This document shows positions 1-5,993 of a stretch of DNA of 7,430 nucleotides, one piece after another. The DNA is from Chromatiales bacterium (GTDB taxonomy: Bacteria > Pseudomonadota > Gammaproteobacteria > UBA6429). The notes below the pieces were generated by a model. It made no database searches. It saw nothing but the letters and a program-made list of their open reading frames with translations, and had not been told where the DNA came from. Both the position numbers and the translations under genes were made by a program. Within the stretch, counting starts at the first letter, position 1, and every line of letters begins with the position of its first letter. Location: contig JALTJN010000342.1 in NCBI GenBank assembly GCA_027076405.1, forward strand, positions 1 through 7,430, in the 5' to 3' direction.

Positions 1-1370
1 CCTGCCCACTTTACAGACGCAGGCCATGTTATAGTTCTTGACCCCGTTGCGTCCTGAACAACAATAAGCTGCACTGCACAAGGCTTTGATGGTGCGGTAA
101 ATGCAAGTGTTTCATTTCCTGCACCAAATGTAAACTTAGCTTTATTGCCTTTTGTCCAGTCAATTGTAGTTGTTCCAACAACACCTGTGTATGTTTGAAG
201 TGTGAAGCCGATTGAGTTAGCTCCTGCGTCCAATTCACCACCTAGCTGAGGTGTTGTGTCATCAATTAAATCAGTCATGTATCCAAGCGTTGCCTTATCA
301 ACACCGAGATTTGTGCGTGCCGTTGCTGCATCGGAAGCACCTGTGCCACCATCTGCAACAGCTAAGTCTGTAATTCCTGTTATACTACCACCTGTTATTG
401 CAACAGCAGCTGGATTGTATTTTTTGTATGTTGTACCATCTGGAAGATTATCTTGTGTAGCATCAAATGACCATGAACCACTAACAACTCTTGGCATGCC
501 AGTTGCTGCAGATGAATCAGCTCCAGTGCCACCGTAAGCAGCTCCTATCGCTGTACCATTCCATACACCTGTTGTAATTGTGCCAACAGATGTAAGTGAT
601 GAATTTACAACAGAAGAACCAAGAGTATCTGCAGACAATGTATCGACACCAGCAAATTGCAGTGTTGCACCAGATGTAGTAATGTTTAAATTATTTGCAA
701 GTATACTAACTGTTCCATCTTGTCCTATTTGTACTGCTTCAACAGGTGTTGTTGTCCCGTTTGGTGTTGTGTAAAATTTAAGTGTTGTACCTTGTGTTGT
801 AAAGTCCCAATTCTCAGCAGCAAATGCAGCAATAGCAGTTTGTGAAGAATCACCACCTAATGTAAGACTACCACCAAACTTTATTGCTCCTAGAGCATTT
901 CCAGAAAGAATTTGACCAGACGAATCAACATTCTTTATGGTTATATAGCTCTTTGGTGTTGTGCTCTGTGCTCCAGTATATATACATGAAACAACTGCAA
1001 AAGTGCTACTTTGAGCATACAAACTATCTGCAGTTAACGTTCCAGAATCATCAATCGTTGCTAAAGAATCTTGCACCAATTTCCCTGTTGTACCATCAAA
1101 TCTAACTATTGCATTGTCTGTAGATGATGATGGTCCAACAACATCACCTGAACCACCTCCAGCTGCCCAACTTGGAAGACCTGAAGCAAGTGTAAGAACT
1201 TGACCATCACTACCCTTTGCAAGTCTTGTAAGATTTGTACCATCATGATACAAAATATCTCCTGCTTGATATGGCAGACTTTCTAAATTTTGTAGGAATA
1301 GTGCCTCTGCATCTGTTATTTCGTCAAGGCCTCCGATTCCTGGATTGTTTACACCAAATATATTAGCCAT
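1..1370 (-). CDS. Long phage tail fibre / receptor-binding protein, C-terminus cut by window edge
   Basis: The frame opens with ATG at 1370 and stays open to the left edge: 456 full codons and no stop, so the C-terminus is missing. Residues 1-26 (MANIFGVNNPGIGGLDE...) are nearly the same as the start of the mini-fibre at 5303. Residues about 36-70 (HDGTNLTRLAKGSDGQVL, then GLPSW) and 76-93 (DVVGPSSSTDNAIVRFDG) are repeat types common in phage fibres. Residues 155-230 resemble the shaft segment with FYTTPNGTTTPVEAVQI. At 255-283 comes SSLTSVGTITTGVW with YGGTG, and at 336-356 GGTGASDAATARTNLGV, the classic phage tail-fibre repeat. Residues 385-456 match a fibre beta domain (TIDW, VVQDATGSRTITWPASVKW). 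The role is inferred: a trimeric adhesin that binds the host surface. Its start overlaps the end of the HNH gene by 8 bases, and no Shine-Dalgarno is visible in the A-rich leader. Receptor-binding or chaperone domains may lie off-window. The fibre identity is firm; the receptor is unknown. Confidence 0.93.
   Translation of the reverse strand, partial: MANIFGVNNPGIGGLDEITDAEALFLQNLESLPYQAGDILYHDGTNLTRLAKGSDGQVLTLASGLPSWAAGGGSGDVVGPSSSTDNAIVRFDGTTGKLVQDSLATIDDSGTLTADSLYAQSSTFAVVSCIYTGAQSTTPKSYITIKNVDSSGQILSGNALGAIKFGGSLTLGGDSSQTAIAAFAAENWDFTTQGTTLKFYTTPNGTTTPVEAVQIGQDGTVSILANNLNITTSGATLQFAGVDTLSADTLGSSVVNSSLTSVGTITTGVWNGTAIGAAYGGTGADSSAATGMPRVVSGSWSFDATQDNLPDGTTYKKYNPAAVAITGGSITGITDLAVADGGTGASDAATARTNLGVDKATLGYMTDLIDDTTPQLGGELDAGANSIGFTLQTYTGVVGTTTIDWTKGNKAKFTFGAGNETLAFTAPSKPCAVQLIVVQDATGSRTITWPASVKWA
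1293..1370 (-). repeat. Copy 1 of shared fibre N-terminal module (26 codons)
   Basis: This is the first 26 codons of the long fibre. They align without gaps to 5226-5303, with 21 of 26 residues identical and 16 of the first 17. Among those 17 codons, eight differ synonymously and only one changes the residue (Asn3 here, Asp3 there). The similarity is therefore clear at protein level and less so in the DNA. The likely role as a virion docking peptide is inference. Confidence 0.85.
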
Positions 1371-1956
1371 TTTTTTTATTTTTTAATAATACCTTAGAAC
1401 CATATGTATCTGTTTTTCTATGACAATCAACACATAACGTTCTCCCGTTATTTATGTCCCATAATTCGTCTACAAATAAAGCATCATTTAGTGTACTAAT
1501 ATTATTGTTTCTTAATATCTCTATAAAACTTTTGGGATAATGGTCAACATCTAATTGCCCCTCAGTTTCTCCGCACAATACACACGTATAATTATCTCTT
1601 TTATATACACTTCTACGCCAGTTTTGATAAGGAATACTTGACCTGATTCTTTTATAATAGTTTACATCAAGTTCTTCTATTGTCTTTATTTTTCTTCCAG
1701 ATTTTAATGCTTCTTGATATAATCTACTACATGTGTATGAACAAAACTCTGCTCCTTGCCCTTGGTATTCTTTACCGCATGATTTACAATCTCTCCAAAA
1801 ATATTTTATCTTACCAACATAATACCATCCACGCTCTTTTTTTTGTTCATCTGTAAGTGCATTATCTTTTTTCCACTTTCTACCAAGTTCAAGAAATTCT
1901 TTAAACGGATGATTTGCACCCTTTATGAATCTTCCTTTTTTATCCCTAAAAGACAT
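1363..1956 (-). CDS. HNH endonuclease with extra N-terminal zinc-binding motif (likely free-standing homing endonuclease)
   Basis: A 197-residue protein if the ATG at 1956 is used. It begins MSFRDKKGRFIKGANHP, a basic opening common in phage HNH proteins. A four-cysteine zinc-binding motif follows (C57, C60, C72, C76). The HNH nuclease core lies at about 112-187: a WRRSVYKRDNYTC lead-in, C125/C128, the catalytic D138-H139 pair, N169-N170, then C175, C178 and H179. C125, C128, C175 and C178 are the structural zinc ligands expected of the family. Such enzymes nick or cut double-stranded DNA and often spread by homing. An in-frame TTG at 1995 would add 13 residues and overlap the DUF1353 stop, but the ATG is preferred because the protein then starts at the typical motif and a promoter-like sequence lies just upstream. 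The 3' end overlaps the long fibre start by 8 bases. The gene is a probable insertion into an otherwise structural block; its target site is unknown. Confidence 0.9.
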   Translation of the reverse strand: MSFRDKKGRFIKGANHPFKEFLELGRKWKKDNALTDEQKKERGWYYVGKIKYFWRDCKSCGKEYQGQGAEFCSYTCSRLYQEALKSGRKIKTIEELDVNYYKRIRSSIPYQNWRRSVYKRDNYTCVLCGETEGQLDVDHYPKSFIEILRNNNISTLNDALFVDELWDINNGRTLCVDCHRKTDTYGSKVLLKNKKNG

Positions 1957-1966
1957 ATTATGTGTA

Positions 1967-1995
1967 ATTATATCATAAATTATTACTTTTAGCAA
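1967..1995 (-). promoter_or_regulatory. Candidate sigma70-like promoter for the HNH gene
   Basis: Reading the minus strand, TTGCTA (1995-1990) is followed after 17 bases by a perfect TATAAT (1972-1967). A TG sits one base before it, giving an extended -10 (TGATATAAT, 1975-1967). Transcription would begin near 1960, only a few bases before the ATG at 1956, so the message would be almost leaderless; no Shine-Dalgarno is present there. It overlaps the DUF1353 stop codon. Chance matches are common in A+T-rich DNA, so this is tentative. Confidence 0.4.
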
Positions 1996-2348
1996 GATTT
2001 ACTGTATTTAGCATATATCTTGCCTGCAAATAATCTAACCGCCAACCACGCCAAATACCTCCGCACAACTACTCTACGGTCAAAATCCCTCATCTTATCC
2101 AAGAATGCACGGTCACATTCTTTGCGAGGAAGGAGTGTATAGCGGTAGAGATAATCGTGAAGTACTGCTGGAACGAGGATAAACCAATCAGTCGGTGCAA
2201 TAAACCACCAAAGAGGACGTGGGATTGAAGCAAGGTCGGTTTTGAAACCTCTGGGAATAATAAAAGTATCTTTCCAGTAAATAGTAAGAAGTTCGTACAC
2301 TTCAACAAACTTCTCCCCATTGAATTTTAGTACGATTTCTTTTTTCAT
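1989..2348 (-). CDS. DUF1353 family phage protein, tail-associated
   Basis: A 119-residue protein that fits the DUF1353 family over nearly its full length. The pattern is IIPRGFKTDLASIPRPLWW at residues 30-48, a hydrophobic stretch with LHDYLY at 63-68, and RKECDRAFLDKM at 75-86. Families of this type occur in tailed phages among tail, fibre and lysis genes, and their biochemical role is not established. The C-terminal third is basic and aromatic (RRVVVRRYLAWLAVRLF) and may be an amphipathic helix; it ends in Cys. The ATG at 2348 lies 7 bases after the stop of the 644-residue protein, with no clear Shine-Dalgarno, so translation is probably coupled to that gene. The family assignment is confident, but the function is not. 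Confidence 0.88.
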   Translation of the reverse strand: MKKEIVLKFNGEKFVEVYELLTIYWKDTFIIPRGFKTDLASIPRPLWWFIAPTDWFILVPAVLHDYLYRYTLLPRKECDRAFLDKMRDFDRRVVVRRYLAWLAVRLFAGKIYAKYSKSC

Positions 2349-2355
2349 AACAATA

Positions 2356-4290
2356 TTAACCGCACGTTATTTGCTGCGAAAGATTAACACACGAGCGAGT
2401 CAATGGAATTGTTTGCACAACATCCCCTCTATCAAAATCCTCCTGCCCAACGTGTGTTTCATATCCAGCCTTTTTAATGACCACTTTAAATGGTCGGTAA
2501 TCAACTGTTGGATTTGTGTCAAGGTTATCGTCTGGATACTGACAATATGACACAGTAACATCTTGTGCTGGTATTTCTCCATTTGCATCTGTTGTTAAAT
2601 TGAAAACTTCAGCACCAGTACTAAGAACTGTCATCCTCACCTGTGCACCTTGTATTGGATTTCCTTTCTCATCTTCAATTTTTATTTGGTACTTATGTAC
2701 TCTATTTACTATCGCAGAACCTGTTGTATTCGCCCAAACAACATTCCAAGTATCAGTATCAACATATTTTAAGTAACTATTTGTATTATCTGGAATTGAT
2801 TCCATTCTTACAACATTGCCAGCACCACGGCTGTATATATTTTCTGCGGACCCTTCATTTGTTTGAAACCATACAGGCTGACCAAGTGACGGCGCAATAA
2901 ATGAAACCTTGTCAACTGATGTGTTCACTGTTGGGCGCCTAACACCAGCAGTATTTCTTATCGCAAAAATATTATACACATCTGCATATGCACTACCATT
3001 TAATCCACACTGTATCTGATAGTAAAAACCACTATTCCATATATTTGAAGGTGTTGTGCTATTGCCCTGTATTGCCATTGTGCCGTCCTGCCTTATTGCG
3101 CTGTCAAATGTGCAGCCGTAGTAATTTATAATCGTTCCTGTACCAGTAGATAGAAATGAAAAGTACTCCTTGTCCTTGTTATTGACAAAAAAGTGTATAC
3201 CTTGCTCTGTTACTTTATTTGTAACATCTGCAACAGCGCCAAACGTAACAGATGATGAGCCGTCAGCATAATGTAGCGATGTACCATTTCCTTTTTGGAA
3301 TTTTTCTGCGTCAATATAAACGTGCTTTGACGTTTCTTCAAAATATGTACCCGTAAATGTTAATGGTCTTCTGATATATATTTGATTACCCTTTTTTTCA
3401 AAAACACCCCATTGCCCTTGGGTAAGCGTGTAATCAAAGCTTCCTGTACCAGTAACAGCAGTTACTTGTGTGCTATCTATTGTCCTCCATAGTTGTGTTG
3501 AATTGTATGTCCCATCTGCTGTTATAACAATGTCTTCTGTCTGTGCTGCTCCAGACGCATCAGTCCCAGACAATCGTATTGTTGCATCGGTAAACCCTGT
3601 AAAGTTTGTTACAGTGATATATACATCATTTCTTGGACCGCCTAAAACATAATAATCTGCTGGATAAAGATTAAATGTATTATTTACCGCAGTAGTGTCT
3701 GCAGCGGTAATACCCGTTCTTTGTATGAGGTCAAGTGTCCCAGCTTTATCCGCATCATATATATCTTGATATGTTGCTGGTGTTGTTGATGTGTACGATG
3801 CAATGTCAATATTAGCAGTATCTCTTAGTATCCTGTCAGTAACCTGTTGTCCACCCTCTGTAATTGATGTGAGTGATGAAATTCTAATTCTTACCCATAC
3901 CCTATTAAGACCATTAACAATAGTTCTTCCCCATCCTGTTTGTTTTTCGTTGTCCCAACGTACACGATTAACTCCAAGCACAGTAAGACCTTGCGTATGG
4001 TCTTCAATATCAACTATTGGCTCCCACGCACCTGATATCGTATTGTAGTACTCCCACACAAGCGTCAACGTCCCAGCAATTGCTGTACCTACGTTAAAGA
4101 CAAGACCGTCATACACCATTTCTGTGTTAGCATTTGGTGCTATATATAATGCGTCATTGAGCACAGCGGTATCACGAAAATAATCAAGTGGCAATGTTGC
4201 ATATAAATTTGAGGAAAATGTACCAGTATCTGCATAATACTGATATACATAATGGTACCCGCTTTTATCTTGTTTATATGTTACCGCCAT
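2356..4290 (-). CDS. Large multidomain tail/baseplate-type structural protein or adhesin
   Basis: This 644-residue protein is the largest complete gene in the window. Residues about 60-145 carry a beta-sandwich-like pattern seen in phage tail proteins (LTLVWEYYNTISGAWEPI, then the RVRW and RVWVRIRI strands). Residues about 215-290 are Thr/Ser/Asp-rich beta sequence, perhaps another Ig-like fold. Residues about 300-520 alternate short strands and turns and may form a beta-helix or similar shaft, with the only mid-protein cysteines in GCTF and IQCG. Residues about 532-630 match a carboxypeptidase-regulatory-like or CNA-B-type Ig domain (YQIKIEDEKGNPIQGAQV, TTDANGEI, VVIKKAGYETHV). The last 12 residues contain two cysteines (CVNLSQQITCG). 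It starts at ATG 4290, 17 bases inside the preceding gene, after a weak purine-rich AGAAAAG. No enzyme motif is visible. A virion surface protein is inferred from sequence type and context; the exact position on the particle is unknown. Confidence 0.75.
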   Translation of the reverse strand: MAVTYKQDKSGYHYVYQYYADTGTFSSNLYATLPLDYFRDTAVLNDALYIAPNANTEMVYDGLVFNVGTAIAGTLTLVWEYYNTISGAWEPIVDIEDHTQGLTVLGVNRVRWDNEKQTGWGRTIVNGLNRVWVRIRISSLTSITEGGQQVTDRILRDTANIDIASYTSTTPATYQDIYDADKAGTLDLIQRTGITAADTTAVNNTFNLYPADYYVLGGPRNDVYITVTNFTGFTDATIRLSGTDASGAAQTEDIVITADGTYNSTQLWRTIDSTQVTAVTGTGSFDYTLTQGQWGVFEKKGNQIYIRRPLTFTGTYFEETSKHVYIDAEKFQKGNGTSLHYADGSSSVTFGAVADVTNKVTEQGIHFFVNNKDKEYFSFLSTGTGTIINYYGCTFDSAIRQDGTMAIQGNSTTPSNIWNSGFYYQIQCGLNGSAYADVYNIFAIRNTAGVRRPTVNTSVDKVSFIAPSLGQPVWFQTNEGSAENIYSRGAGNVVRMESIPDNTNSYLKYVDTDTWNVVWANTTGSAIVNRVHKYQIKIEDEKGNPIQGAQVRMTVLSTGAEVFNLTTDANGEIPAQDVTVSYCQYPDDNLDTNPTVDYRPFKVVIKKAGYETHVGQEDFDRGDVVQTIPLTRSCVNLSQQITCG

Positions 4291-4618
4291 ACTTTTCTAA
4301 AAGTTCGTATCGTTCTTGTAAATCTTGTGTCAATAAATCTTGTTGTTTAGCGCGCTCTTCATTAAATGCGTCAATAGCGTCTTTTTGTTCCAGTGTTGCT
4401 CCGTCTGGGTATGGTATTGGTGAAAGTGATTTTATCTTTTCATCAATACTTGCAATGTCGTTTTTAATGTCATTTATTGTTGCATTTTCTCCGTATAGTT
4501 CATAAAGCTCAAAAGGAATAAGCACTGCGTTGTCAATCGTCCACACACCAGTATTAGGGTCAAGTGTAGCAGCGCTATCAGGTGCGTAATATTTATTTGT
4601 TCCTCTTTGTATTATCAT
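4274..4618 (-). CDS. Small phage protein with helical C-terminal half, unknown function
   Basis: A 114-residue protein with no family recognised. Residues 1-35 are polar and probably beta (TNKYYAPDSAATLDPNTGVW). Residues about 36-114 are rich in Glu, Lys, Asp and Leu and probably helical, split by the Pro-rich segment SLSPIPYPDG at about 69-78, so a helical hairpin or short coiled coil is possible. Its ATG overlaps the stop of the preceding gene as ATGA, and its end overlaps the 644-residue gene by 17 bases, which indicates translational coupling on both sides. Its place just upstream of a large tail protein would suit an assembly factor or small accessory subunit, but this is inference from position only. 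Confidence 0.8.
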   Translation of the reverse strand: MIIQRGTNKYYAPDSAATLDPNTGVWTIDNAVLIPFELYELYGENATINDIKNDIASIDEKIKSLSPIPYPDGATLEQKDAIDAFNEERAKQQDLLTQDLQERYELLEKYGGNI

Positions 4619-4929
4619 ATTTCTTTTGTTGTCCAGTTAATAATATCACCAGCGCTTGAAGACGCATAATAAACAACTTGTCCGCCAGCAAGGTTTATAG
4701 AGATTTCACCTGGTGCAAGATTCCCATTCGCTGAGCTTGGTGTTCCAGTTCCATTAAATGAGAACCTTACATCACCGATACCCTGCTCTATTGTTGCGTA
4801 CAATACATAATCCTTTGTCGGGACTGTGTCAGGTACTTGATACCATGTATTGGCTAAAGTAAGTGTAACAGAACCTGACGTTGATGTTCCTGAAAGACCT
4901 TTTAATTTTGTGCTTCTTAATTCACTCAT
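4615..4929 (-). CDS. Small beta-rich phage structural protein, unknown function
   Basis: A 104-residue protein made almost wholly of Ser/Thr/Gly-rich beta sequence. Strand-like segments include VTLTLANTWYQVP (21-33), YVLYATIEQGIGDVRFSF (41-58) and EISINLAGGQVVYYASS (75-91), ending in INWTTKEI. This looks like a compact beta-sandwich of the kind found in virion accessory proteins or fibre tips; no named family was recognised. The ATG at 4929 is chosen because it forms an ATGA overlap with the stop of the mini-fibre; an in-frame TTG at 4941 would add four residues inside that gene and is less likely. It also ends in an ATGA overlap with the next gene, so the three small genes are probably made in linked amounts. 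Confidence 0.82.
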   Translation of the reverse strand: MSELRSTKLKGLSGTSTSGSVTLTLANTWYQVPDTVPTKDYVLYATIEQGIGDVRFSFNGTGTPSSANGNLAPGEISINLAGGQVVYYASSSAGDIINWTTKEI

Positions 4930-5303
4930 ATTATATACCAATTACTTCCGTTACTAAAAATATTCACAGATTCATCTTTCAATTCTAAATCAAACGATGC
5001 ATCACCATCTATTGTTTCAGAACCAGTAGTTGCTATTGTAACGATATTTGTTGTTGAATCTATCTTTTTGACTATATATTCTCTTCCAGTAATACCAACT
5101 GCTGTTGGTAGTGTGACTGTAAATGCACTAGTTGAAGCATCTGCAAGTATAATATGGTCTGTTGATGTAGCTGTGTAATCTGAAGAAGCGGTATATATAT
5201 TTGAATAATAACTAGCAAAAGTAGTAAGGAAAACTTCCTCAGCTGTTGTGAGTTCATCTAATCCCCCTATACCTGGATTATTTACTCCAAATATATCAGC
5301 CAT
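4926..5303 (-). CDS. Mini tail fibre: shared N-terminal module plus fibre beta domain
   Basis: A 125-residue protein. Residues 1-26 (MADIFGVNNPGIGGLDE...) match the N-terminus of the long fibre gene. Residues about 41-125 form a beta domain often seen at the ends of phage fibre and tail proteins: DYTATSTDHIILADAST, the FTVTLPTA strand, GREYIVKKIDSTTNIVTI and SETIDG, ending NIFSNGSNWYII. It has no repeat shaft, so it would be a very short spike or a cap compared with the long fibre. The ATG at 5303 lies 6 bases after the stop of the coiled-coil gene, behind a weak AAGA. The stop overlaps the next start as ATGA. Function is inferred: a virion fibre or fibre-base protein that probably docks where the long fibre docks. 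Confidence 0.85.
   Translation of the reverse strand: MADIFGVNNPGIGGLDELTTAEEVFLTTFASYYSNIYTASSDYTATSTDHIILADASTSAFTVTLPTAVGITGREYIVKKIDSTTNIVTIATTGSETIDGDASFDLELKDESVNIFSNGSNWYII
5226..5303 (-). repeat. Copy 2 of shared fibre N-terminal module (26 codons)
   Basis: This is the first 26 codons of the 125-residue mini-fibre, paired with 1293-1370 in the same orientation. Similarity fades after the TxAExxFL segment, at about codon 26. The rest of the two proteins does not align by eye, so this is a module shared between otherwise different proteins. Confidence 0.85.
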
Positions 5304-5309
5304 ACTATC

Positions 5310-5993
5310 TTATACTTTAAAGCCTGCACCCTTATCCCCATAAATCTTCTTAAGCCTCTTTTCAACTATACGCAAATCAGCTTCTTTCCTGTCAATAGCT
5401 TTTTCTCTTTCCTGTAATTCTTGTAGCGTAGGAAGAATAATCTTTTTCTTTTCTTCTATCTCATCACTAATTTTCTGTAACTCTTTTTCTTTTTTCCTTT
5501 TAATTTCTTCAAGCTCATTCTCACTAGATATTATTTCTGAATCAAGAACTTGTATATACTTTTCTTTCTTTTTTATATTTTTGTTCAATTTATCAATCTC
5601 AGAAAGAAGGCTATTCTTATCATTTTCTATGTAGGACAAATTTTTTTCTGTTTCTTTTAATTTATTTATTTTATCTTCTATACTTTTCTGCAGCTGTTTA
5701 AGCTCGAAAACTTTAAGTTCATTTAATTTAACTTTTTGTTCTGAGTTTGCTTTTAGTTCTTTTATTCGTTCTCTTTCCTCATTCAGTTCTTTTTCAAGAG
5801 CAAGAATTTTTTGTTTCTCCTTTTTAAGTGAACTTATCTCATTCTTAAGTTCTTCTATTTCATTTTTCTTTATTTTTGATTCAACAGAAAGAACCTCAAG
5901 CTGAAGCTCTTTTTCTTTTATCTTTGCCATGACACTGTTTATCGCATTTTCAGTATCATTAAGTATTTTCTTTTTTAATTCTTCATGAATCAT
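5310..5993 (-). CDS. Coiled-coil phage protein 2 of a tandem pair
   Basis: A 227-residue protein that is mostly Lys, Glu, Leu, Ile and Ser, with no glycine before residue 210 and one proline (188). Hydrophobic residues recur at heptad-like spacing from about 15 to 185, which predicts a long coiled coil. The C-terminal section LQEREKAIDRKEADLRIVEK, then RLKKIY (about 190-218), resembles the end of the neighbouring coiled-coil protein. It finishes with a flexible GDKGAGFKV tail. No signal peptide, membrane segment or catalytic motif is visible. Its ATG at 5993 overlaps the neighbour's stop as ATGA, behind a GGAAGGGAT element. No named family was recognised. It could be a scaffold, a connector or a fibre-assembly protein; none of these is shown by the sequence. 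Confidence 0.85.
   Translation of the reverse strand: MIHEELKKKILNDTENAINSVMAKIKEKELQLEVLSVESKIKKNEIEELKNEISSLKKEKQKILALEKELNEERERIKELKANSEQKVKLNELKVFELKQLQKSIEDKINKLKETEKNLSYIENDKNSLLSEIDKLNKNIKKKEKYIQVLDSEIISSENELEEIKRKKEKELQKISDEIEEKKKIILPTLQELQEREKAIDRKEADLRIVEKRLKKIYGDKGAGFKV

Noticed and set aside
256..1105. Plus-strand open frames opposite the long fibre gene
   Set aside because: They are the complement of a continuous minus-strand frame with clear fibre motifs; their products look like antisense of Thr/Gly/Ala-rich repeats and match nothing recognisable.
1363..1390. A-run before the fibre start as a frameshift site fusing nuclease and fibre
   Set aside because: The A-rich stretch could be slippery, but a +1 shift would be needed, no stimulatory structure is evident, and a normal ATG for a complete fibre lies in the overlap; re-initiation is simpler.
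1363..1995. Group I or II intron around the HNH gene
   Set aside because: The flanking DUF1353 and fibre genes are both intact with proper ends, and there is no room for intron RNA structure, so the nuclease is free-standing.
2090..2900. Alternative frames inside the DUF1353 and 644-residue genes on either strand
   Set aside because: Each overlaps a longer frame with family-like or domain-like sequence, and their own translations show no domain pattern.
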